Shown here in pieces: positions 15,226 to 21,361 of a stretch of 21,361 bases of DNA. Below the pieces are notes generated by a model that had not been told where the DNA came from, searched no databases, and was given only the letters and a program-made list of their open reading frames with translations. The stretch covers positions 1 through 21,361 of the forward strand of contig DCIW01000209.1 of the NCBI GenBank assembly GCA_002317225.1. Direction: 5' to 3'. A program made the position numbers and the translations under genes. The stretch's first letter is position 1, and each line of letters opens with the position of its first letter. Origin of the DNA: Prevotellaceae bacterium UBA1716 (GTDB taxonomy: Bacteria > Bacteroidota > Bacteroidia > Bacteroidales > Bacteroidaceae).

Positions 15226-17118
15226 TTACTTCAAAACCTTTTTGCCGCCTACTATGTAGATGCCATGAGGGAGGTTGGTGAGTCCTTGGCTTGAGACTTT
15301 CTGGCCAGAGAGGTTATATACATCGGATGAGTTTGTGATGCGATGGTCGGCTGCAATCTCTCGGATATCGTCGGCCAATGGATCGTAGCCTAATTTGTTG
15401 TCAATCCATTTCACTCTGGTACGTATGAAAGTTTTTAAGGCATTGACTTCTGCCTGATACGAACCGCGTGCCATAGGGTTTTGATGAACCCTGGTGTTCA
15501 GGATGTTCCAACGAGTGAAGTTCAACTCTTGCGACTGATTGATAACGTTTGCCATGCTGTCAATGACTTGGCAGAGGGTATCGGCATCGATGCCACGATT
15601 TCTGCGTGCATCAATCCACATGCTCTTCATGTCTTCAACAACGGCGTTGTCGGAGATGATGCGAGTGAACAGGTTTCGCATCTGTCCTGCAGTGTTTACA
15701 CACGTCTTGTAGAGCCATTCGGTGCGGTTGCTGAGAGGATATTCGCGGTCATCGTTGTCGAAGGCAATGTCAAAGTCCCATACCGGACCGAAATGGAACT
15801 GTGGATCATCTACATCCTTATACATATATGTGCTCCAAGTAGCATCAGGATTGCCACTCAACTCGTTGGTAAGGAAATACTTGAGCCATGACTCGAGGTC
15901 GTAAATCGAACGGAATCCAGTCTCAAGATTCTTGTAAGTTGTGGAGTAAACCTTAGTTTCAGCCTTGCTGATATAAGAGTTGATGTACGAACGCTGTGCG
16001 GAGGTGATGGAGTCGGCATCAGGCGACTTGTAAGTGTACACATTGCTTCGCGATGACTTGTAGTAGAGAGGTTCGTTGTAGTAATACGCATCCGACTCGA
16101 TGAGATAGCCGCCAGTGATGTTCTCCGAATCCCTGTGCATCTCAGTGATGTCCACACGGTTCTTGTTCACACCAATCTGATCGCAGAGCTGGTATGTGCC
16201 ACGATATTCGCCATTCACGATGACATCCACCGGTTGGATCCAAGGAGTGTAAGCCATGCCGAAGCGCCGACTGATGTCGAAGGCTATGATATTTCGCATG
16301 AGCGTCTTGTCGCCATAATTGTTGATGACTGTCCATTTCTTTGCCTTCGCAGGAGCTTTCAGTTCGGAGTCGTTGAGCATGTGGTGCTTCTTGTCGTCGT
16401 TGAACTTGATGCGGTATGGCTTCTTCGGGAAATTCATTGATGCATTGCCACGCAGACGGGTTAGGATAGGGTAGTCCTGCAGTTTCGTACCGTTATCGTA
16501 GATTAGGGTCATTCGCGATTCCAACTGATGATCCTTATCGTATGGTTCCTGATTGTTCAATACATGAATATTCAGAGTTGGGAGGTTGGTCACCTGGTAG
16601 AGATGGCTGTCGTCGCCCTCGCTCTCATAACCATAAAACTCCACCTCAGCCACATTGCATCGTGCATCATTTGGACCAATGTATCGCACATATCGGAAGC
16701 CACGACTCACGTTGACCTCTGCCTCGTCATATTCTCCGATAGTACCTGTTTTCATATTGACATATAGAGGCACAGCGTCCATGAAATCAGGCTCGTTGGC
16801 ACCCTCAAACACGGCTAATACCATACGCTTTGGCCCTACATCGTCGTTGCGTGGACTCCAACGCACTTTCGTTATGACATGCTTAGTGCCCAAATCAAGT
16901 CCCACCCATGTGCGAGAACGATCATAGCTTGCAAAGTAAGTGTCCAATCTGCCGTCGAAGGCACAATCACGAGTATTGACCGTGGTGGATGCTGTGCTTG
17001 ACGCATTGTAATCGACGCTCTTTTCAGTGCCGATAACAGTACCACTCAACTTTTGGGTTTGTTGGGCAAAAGAGAGTCCTGCAATGAGGAAATTCAGTAT
17101 TATTAATTTTAAACGCAT
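15226..17118 (-). CDS. Secreted CotH-kinase protein with N-terminal F5/8 type C domain
   Basis: A 630-residue exported protein with a signal peptide (1-18, LSFA-QQ). Residues 30-165 form an F5/8 type C (discoidin-like) carbohydrate-binding domain: AFDGRLDTYFAS, WVGLDLG, VRYIGPNDARCNVAEVEFYG. Residues 180-575 are a CotH-kinase domain with RLRGNASMNFPKKPYRIKF (221-239), VIVNGEYRGTYQLCDQI (299-315) and the acidic GPVWDFDIAFDND core (444-456). CotH of Bacillus is an atypical secreted kinase of spore-coat proteins; whether bacteroidal homologues phosphorylate anything is unknown, but the acidic metal-binding core looks intact. The tail VYNLSGQKV...GIYIVGGKKVLK (600-630) is a sorting-type tail, so the protein is probably placed on the surface. 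It is transcribed alone from its own promoter, divergent from the 318-residue gene. Confidence 0.85.
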   Translation of the reverse strand: MRLKLIILNFLIAGLSFAQQTQKLSGTVIGTEKSVDYNASSTASTTVNTRDCAFDGRLDTYFASYDRSRTWVGLDLGTKHVITKVRWSPRNDDVGPKRMVLAVFEGANEPDFMDAVPLYVNMKTGTIGEYDEAEVNVSRGFRYVRYIGPNDARCNVAEVEFYGYESEGDDSHLYQVTNLPTLNIHVLNNQEPYDKDHQLESRMTLIYDNGTKLQDYPILTRLRGNASMNFPKKPYRIKFNDDKKHHMLNDSELKAPAKAKKWTVINNYGDKTLMRNIIAFDISRRFGMAYTPWIQPVDVIVNGEYRGTYQLCDQIGVNKNRVDITEMHRDSENITGGYLIESDAYYYNEPLYYKSSRSNVYTYKSPDADSITSAQRSYINSYISKAETKVYSTTYKNLETGFRSIYDLESWLKYFLTNELSGNPDATWSTYMYKDVDDPQFHFGPVWDFDIAFDNDDREYPLSNRTEWLYKTCVNTAGQMRNLFTRIISDNAVVEDMKSMWIDARRNRGIDADTLCQVIDSMANVINQSQELNFTRWNILNTRVHQNPMARGSYQAEVNALKTFIRTRVKWIDNKLGYDPLADDIREIAADHRITNSSDVYNLSGQKVSSQGLTNLPHGIYIVGGKKVLK

Positions 17119-17193
17119 TGTCTTTATTTTGATGTGAAAACCATACCTCCTAATCCTAATAAGAATAAGGAGATAAACCTAATCGGTTGTATG

Positions 17194-17220
17194 ATAAGCA
17201 GGTACTCATAACCTACTTAT
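17194..17220 (-). promoter_or_regulatory. 5'-end mRNA hairpin of the CotH-type gene
   Basis: In the minus-strand transcript ATAAGTAGGT and ACCTGCTTAT pair over 10 bp with one G-U wobble around a 7-base loop. The hairpin begins within a few bases of the predicted transcription start, as expected of a stabilising or regulatory 5' stem. Confidence 0.5.
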
Positions 17221-17223
17221 ATG

Positions 17224-17255
17224 CAAATTTAGAACAATTATTCGATGTGAGCAAA
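17224..17255 (-). promoter_or_regulatory. Promoter of the CotH-type gene
   Basis: On the minus strand TTTG (17252-17255), a 20-bp spacer and TAAATTTG (17224-17231) match the Bacteroidetes promoter. The -7 region shares the 12-mer TGCAAATTTAGA (plus-strand reading) with the promoter at 15148. Confidence 0.65.
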
Positions 17256-17406
17256 AAATGAAATTGTTTTTTTACAAAACGGATTAAAAATAGGTAAATG
17301 TAATTCAATATTTTATGCTTTCCATGCCTTGTCCCTACTAAAAATGAATTGAGGCTTGTAACATTGTAACAAACAATTGCCTTTTCGAAAAGATTCTCAC
17401 CAAAAA

Positions 17407-17438
17407 TTTGTCGGGAATAAAATTATGTTGTACCTTTG
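17407..17438 (+). promoter_or_regulatory. Promoter of the 318-residue secreted protein gene
   Basis: TTTG (17407-17410), a 20-bp spacer and TACCTTTG (17431-17438) form a strong Bacteroidetes-type promoter. The expected leader is about 20 bases. Confidence 0.7.
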
Positions 17439-17464
17439 CCCGCAAAATCAAAAACAATTGAGAT

Positions 17465-18421
17465 ATGAAAAAAATATTATTTGCAGTAATTGCATTGGGC
17501 ATGGCTATGATTGCAAATGCTCAGAATATCGACTACAGTCGAGATGTACGCTTTCGTATGGGTAACTCATTTCCTGTAAAGGGAGGAGTTGGAATCGAAC
17601 AGTTTTATATGGCTCTGATGCCTGGTGTAAGCACTTATTTCAAGGATAACAATATCACATCGATTGATCAGGATGAGGAAGGTGAATACATTGTTGACAA
17701 GAAGAACGGATACCTCAGCCATTTCGCCGAAGGTAGTGGTTCGTTGCGAATGCAATGCTGCTATTGGAACCGTGCAGATGGCAGCAAGCTCGTTGGTTTC
17801 TACTACGACGCTCATGATTTTGACGGTCAGGCAATTAAGTATAATTCGTTTGCACAATTCTATACATATAACGAAACATCAAAGTGTCTTGATGCAATCA
17901 ACAAACCTTGGGATATTGAAATGAGTGGAATGACTCACGTCATGTTCCAACTGCCTCGTCAGGGCAAAGATGTTCAGTACCGATGGGGTCTGGAAGAAGA
18001 AGATGGCAAGTGGTCCACTCTTACTTGGAATGGTTACGACTTCCGTACCAAGCCAGCAGCAGGTGGTTCGATAAAGACTGGTTCGCATTTGATCAGCCTT
18101 CAGTGGATTGAGGGAGTTCAGTATGGTTCGTGTCAGATAAAGCCAGCAGGAAACGGTAAATACACTATCAGCGGAACTCACTACAACAAGGCAAAGACAG
18201 ACTGGTTGAAGATTGACGGCACCCTGACTGTTGTCAATTCAAAGCGTCTCCGTTTCAGTGGAACGATAAAGACAAGAATCAGCCATATTGCTGGTGGTGT
18301 TGAGCAGGTTCGTCGAGGCGAATATGATTTCCTTGCTACCGGCTCTCGCAAGTACTGGCGTCTGCAGCAGATGTACAATCCTGGTGAAGGTTGTGTCGAT
18401 TATGTAGATATTTACTTCTAA
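17465..18421 (+). CDS. Secreted protein of unknown function
   Basis: A 318-residue protein with a clear signal peptide (1-19, ANA-Q). I do not recognise a family. The sequence is rich in aromatic residues and beta strands: DVRFRMGNSFPVKGG near the start, LRMQCCYWNRADGSKLVGFYYD (94-115) with paired cysteines, a central WDIEMSGMTHVMFQLPRQG, then WGLEEEDGKWSTLTWNGYDF, and a C-terminal half with repeated ISxTxxNxAKTDW and RLRFSGTIKTRISHI patterns ending in YVDIYF. A two-domain beta-sandwich is plausible. It lacks the sorting tail present on its neighbours, suggesting a periplasmic location or release. It has its own promoter and terminator, so it is a single-gene unit. It sits between a CotH-type gene and a fucosidase gene, but no shared transcript links them. 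Confidence 0.75.
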   Translation: MKKILFAVIALGMAMIANAQNIDYSRDVRFRMGNSFPVKGGVGIEQFYMALMPGVSTYFKDNNITSIDQDEEGEYIVDKKNGYLSHFAEGSGSLRMQCCYWNRADGSKLVGFYYDAHDFDGQAIKYNSFAQFYTYNETSKCLDAINKPWDIEMSGMTHVMFQLPRQGKDVQYRWGLEEEDGKWSTLTWNGYDFRTKPAAGGSIKTGSHLISLQWIEGVQYGSCQIKPAGNGKYTISGTHYNKAKTDWLKIDGTLTVVNSKRLRFSGTIKTRISHIAGGVEQVRRGEYDFLATGSRKYWRLQQMYNPGEGCVDYVDIYF

Positions 18422-18480
18422 TAAACATTACGTTTGTTCTGAGACATATTTAATAATGTGTACAGTCTCTCAAACTGAAT

Positions 18481-18522
18481 AAAAAAGTCTGGCAAAGATA
18501 TCACTCTTGCCAGACTTTTTTT
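18481..18522. terminator. Bidirectional terminator between convergent genes
   Basis: AAAAAAGTCTGGCAA (18481-18495) pairs with TTGCCAGACTTTTTT (18507-18521) around an 11-base loop. With A-runs on the left and T-runs on the right it works on both strands, ending the 318-residue gene (plus) and the fucosidase gene (minus). Confidence 0.9.
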
Positions 18523-18586
18523 AATTGAAATTGCGTACAGAGAATTACGCCATTGTATGACTCATTTGAAAAATTACCTACTATCC

Positions 18587-21175
18587 TTAATAAGCCACTT
18601 TCTTTCCTCCAACAATATAAATTCCACGATGCAAATCGCCCTTATCCTTCATTTTCACACCTTGAATATTATATCTCGATTTCGAACCCGTTTGTGCAGA
18701 AACATCGGAAATGTCTGTACCAGGAAGCGATACCACATAGTCCTTTCCCGCTTCTGTCTTGAGGTCATATTCGTAAACAGTCTTCAGTGCAACTGATGGT
18801 TTTGCAGTTAACGAACTCGAAATGAGCGGTTCTTTGATATCTGCTCCCGCAAAGAGCGGATTAGGGCATTCGCCCTGAGCTTGTGTCAGTCCTTCACCTT
18901 CAAGTTTGACATAAGAGCGAATACGGATTGTACCACCAATCTTTGAGTGTATCTTAGCCACCTGGAGTTTTCCGCTCGCCCAATCCATGTCAATCTCAAA
19001 TCCTCCTCGTGCCATCAATCCCTTCACACTACCTTCCAACCATCGTGTAGGCAATGCAGGCAACAGATGTACTGCTCCATCATGACTCTGCAAGAGCATT
19101 TCTGCAATACCCGCAGTAGCACCGAAATTACCATCAATCTGGAATGGAGGATGAGCATCAAATAAGTTAGGGAATGTACGTCCATCAGGATATGCAGATG
19201 TATCATCCTCAGAAGGCAAAAGTTTGAGCATATTTGTGAGGATAGTGAGGGCATGATTGCCGTTGAGCATACGAGCCCAGAAGTTTATCTTCCATCCCAA
19301 ACTCCATCCTGTAGCCTCGTCGCCTCTCTCTGTAAGTGTCTGACGAGCAGCAGCAAAGAGCGGATTATGTGTGTACGGACTGATTTGGTTCGAAGGATAC
19401 AGACCATAGAGATGTGAAATGTGTCGATGCTTATTGTTTGCGTCATCAGCATCGATGAGCCACTCCTGCAATTGCTTGTGCTTACCTATCTGCATAGGTG
19501 GCAATTTGCTCAGAGCATCCTTCAGAGTCTGCTGATAATTAGCATCTTCGCCCAATATCTCTGCAGCACGAAGAGTGTTTGACAAAGCATCGAATGCAAT
19601 CTGATTGTCCATCGTACATCCTGCAGTTACTGGTGACTTTCCGTTAGGGCCCTGTTCCGGACTAACCGAAGGCACTACCACCAACCAACCATTCGATGGA
19701 TGTACTTGCATATAGTCGAGATAGAAGTCGGCAGTTCCCTTTATCACAGGATACCATTCCTTCAAGAATTCCTTGTCGCCTGTGTAGAGATAATGCTGCC
19801 AGAGATGAGTAGCCAACCATGCTCCACCATTAGGATACATACCCCAATAAGCACCATCCACAGGACCTGTCACTCGCCATAAGTCAGTGTTGTGATGAGC
19901 CATCCAACCGTTGCAGTCATACATCTTCCGTGCAGTGATAGCACCTTGTTCGCTCAAGTCCTTTATCATCGAGAAGAGCGGTTCACTTGTTTCCGAAAGA
20001 TTACAAATCTCAGCAGGCCAATAGTTCATCTCGGCATTGATATTGATAGTATATTTGCTATCCCAAGGAGCATCTTTCTTGTTGTTCCAGATACCTTGCA
20101 GATTGGCAGGCTGACCACCAGGTTGGGATGATGAAATAAGGAGATATCTGCCGTAGTTGAAGAGCAATGCAACCATTCCCCAGTCCTTGCTCGTAGAGAA
20201 AGCATCAAGTCGCTTGTCGGTTGTAAGAGCACTATTTGCAGTCGAAGGGAGATAGAGTTTCACGCGGTCATACTGCGACTTATATTTCTTCACATGTCGT
20301 TCGAGCAAATCCTCATACGAATACTCTTCCACAGCCTTCAGCGTTTCAAGATTCTTCTCTGTTGGTTTGCCCGAAACATCTTGATAATTAACATAATTGG
20401 TGTTTGCTGTTACGAGCAGAGTCACGTTTGTTGCATTCTTCACAATGATATATCCAGTTGACGAATTGGTCACCTGAGCATCATCATTTGCCTTCACCGT
20501 ATATGCACATTCAGCATTCAGTTTGCTCGCAATTCCTTCGTGCGACACACCTTTCACTGTTGCCTTAACGATATTTCCCGATTTCGCATATTGAGTGGTG
20601 AAATCAGGACAAGCATGCTTGATAGTGAGAGTCACTGGAGTGTCGCTTTCCATGTGCATCACTATCACATCATCAGCAAGGGATGCAAAAGTGGTTCGTT
20701 TGAAATGATTTCCGTTGCATTCGAAACTCACATTCGAAGTAGCAGTCTGCAAGTCGAGTTCGCGGTGATAGTCGGTCACGTCCTTATCTATAACAACAGT
20801 CGATGCAATCTTCAAACTACCCAAATGCAGATATTTCATTCCATGAGGTCCTTTGACAAACTGATTGTTTATCATAGTTTCCGCATCATTTTCCTTACCG
20901 TTGAAAATGAGTTGTCTCACCTGGTCGAGATAGTTCAGCGACGTACTACTATTATTATTATGTGGTCCGCCAGCCCAGAAGGTTTCTTCATTGAGTTGAA
21001 GTTCCTCGTTCTTTGCTCCACCATACACCATTGCCCCTAAGTGCGAATTACCTACGGGCAAAGCTTCAAGCCAAATATTTGCAGGCTTGTCATACCATAA
21101 TTTTTCAGTGTTGTCTTGTGCGTAAACCACCAGTCCACACACCAAACTCATCAGAGTTACTACCAATTTTTTCAT
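18587..21175 (-). CDS. GH95 family alpha-L-fucosidase, exported
   Basis: An 862-residue glycoside hydrolase of family GH95, which removes terminal (mainly alpha-1,2-linked) L-fucose from host glycans, milk oligosaccharides or plant polysaccharides with inversion; some members act on L-galactose. A signal peptide covers 1-20. The N-terminal beta domain (about 24-270) begins LWYDKPANIWLEALPVGNSHLGAM and has LNEETFWAGGP. The (alpha/alpha)6 domain follows to about 695. By comparison with the Bifidobacterium enzyme, the catalytic residues appear intact: Asn378 and Asn380 in NINAEMNYW, Glu507 in PSVSPEQG, Asp681 in FQIDGNFG. A C-terminal beta domain precedes a sorting-type tail (RYNIQGVKM...GIYIVGGKKVAY, 834-862), absent from many GH95 enzymes, which suggests surface display. 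No SusCD pair is adjacent in the window. Own promoter, about 25-base leader. Confidence 0.93.
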   Translation of the reverse strand: MKKLVVTLMSLVCGLVVYAQDNTEKLWYDKPANIWLEALPVGNSHLGAMVYGGAKNEELQLNEETFWAGGPHNNNSSTSLNYLDQVRQLIFNGKENDAETMINNQFVKGPHGMKYLHLGSLKIASTVVIDKDVTDYHRELDLQTATSNVSFECNGNHFKRTTFASLADDVIVMHMESDTPVTLTIKHACPDFTTQYAKSGNIVKATVKGVSHEGIASKLNAECAYTVKANDDAQVTNSSTGYIIVKNATNVTLLVTANTNYVNYQDVSGKPTEKNLETLKAVEEYSYEDLLERHVKKYKSQYDRVKLYLPSTANSALTTDKRLDAFSTSKDWGMVALLFNYGRYLLISSSQPGGQPANLQGIWNNKKDAPWDSKYTININAEMNYWPAEICNLSETSEPLFSMIKDLSEQGAITARKMYDCNGWMAHHNTDLWRVTGPVDGAYWGMYPNGGAWLATHLWQHYLYTGDKEFLKEWYPVIKGTADFYLDYMQVHPSNGWLVVVPSVSPEQGPNGKSPVTAGCTMDNQIAFDALSNTLRAAEILGEDANYQQTLKDALSKLPPMQIGKHKQLQEWLIDADDANNKHRHISHLYGLYPSNQISPYTHNPLFAAARQTLTERGDEATGWSLGWKINFWARMLNGNHALTILTNMLKLLPSEDDTSAYPDGRTFPNLFDAHPPFQIDGNFGATAGIAEMLLQSHDGAVHLLPALPTRWLEGSVKGLMARGGFEIDMDWASGKLQVAKIHSKIGGTIRIRSYVKLEGEGLTQAQGECPNPLFAGADIKEPLISSSLTAKPSVALKTVYEYDLKTEAGKDYVVSLPGTDISDVSAQTGSKSRYNIQGVKMKDKGDLHRGIYIVGGKKVAY

Positions 21176-21206
21176 TTCTACATTAGTTTTTTATCAAAGT
21201 ACTCTG

Positions 21207-21238
21207 CAAAGGTACATCCTTTTTTCCAAACAACCAAA
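21207..21238 (-). promoter_or_regulatory. Promoter of the fucosidase gene
   Basis: On the minus strand TTTG (21235-21238), a 20-bp spacer and TACCTTTG (21207-21214) match the Bacteroidetes consensus. The predicted start lies about 25 bases before the ATG at 21175. Beyond it (21240-21361) no gene or site can be supported. Confidence 0.65.
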
Positions 21239-21361
21239 TTTTGTCTTTGTAAGTAGGTGTTCATAATTATTTTTATATTTGAAACAATCTATTTGGATGC
21301 AGATTTCTAACTTCAGTTGAAGGAGCTATGCGGGCATAGTGACTGAAAATGAAGTAGAAAG

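Larger units (their letters stand above)
17119..17464. other. Divergent intergenic region with two outward promoters
   Basis: This 346-bp AT-rich stretch separates the CotH-type gene (minus) from the secreted 318-residue gene (plus). It holds the minus-strand promoter at 17224-17255 with a structured leader of about 100 bases (hairpin 17194-17220), and the plus-strand promoter at 17407-17438. The 150 bp between the two promoters show no recognisable operator. No gene is seen. Confidence 0.7.

Noticed and set aside
21250..21258. TAAGTAGGT shared with the leader hairpin near 17211-17219 (opposite strand)
   Set aside because: The match is only 9 bases, there is no pairing arm nearby, and a chance match is likely.
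21246..21281. Possible plus-strand promoter (TTTG ... TATATTTG)
   Set aside because: The 24-bp spacer is too long for the consensus and no downstream gene is visible before the window ends.

Overview
The window looks like a chromosomal segment of a gut-type Bacteroidales, most likely Prevotella/Segatella or a close relative. The evidence is six promoters of the Bacteroidetes type (-33 TTG, 19-20 bp spacer, -7 TAnnTTTG), near absence of Shine-Dalgarno sites, many secreted proteins with short signal peptides ending in AxA-Q, and recurrent C-terminal tails of the YNLxGxxV...GIYIVxGKKV type. No transposase, tRNA, rRNA or CRISPR array was seen. The genus is an inference from protein style.

Left edge (1-460, minus strand): a small MazG-type nucleotide pyrophosphohydrolase with its own promoter overlaps by ATGA the start of a gene that runs off the window. 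A 738-bp gene-free stretch follows. It holds a direct repeat of TGGGGGG boxes, a promoter and a class I-like cobalamin riboswitch.

Positions 912-12268 (plus strand) form one riboswitch-led operon for vitamin B12 capture at the outer membrane. In order it encodes a BtuB-type TonB-dependent receptor, a BtuG-type beta-propeller surface lipoprotein, a surface protein with a calcium loop and a sorting tail, a DUF4465-FnIII-FnIII-dockerin protein, a 1565-residue surface protein with GLUG-like repeats and a second DUF4465 domain, and a 56-residue peptide gene just before a strong terminator. The first two genes are recognisable transport parts. The last four are the least understood and make this the most interesting part of the window.

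Positions 12321-15178 (minus strand) form a three-gene unit: a 165-residue secreted protein, a DUF4105/Lnb-like membrane protein (candidate lipoprotein N-acyltransferase) and a patatin-like phospholipase. This looks like an envelope lipid or lipoprotein unit.

Positions 15226-21238: a secreted CotH-kinase protein with an F5/8 type C domain (minus) is divergent from an unrecognised secreted 318-residue protein (plus). That gene converges, across a bidirectional terminator, on a GH95 alpha-L-fucosidase (minus) that would release fucose from host or dietary glycans. The last ~120 bases hold nothing assignable.
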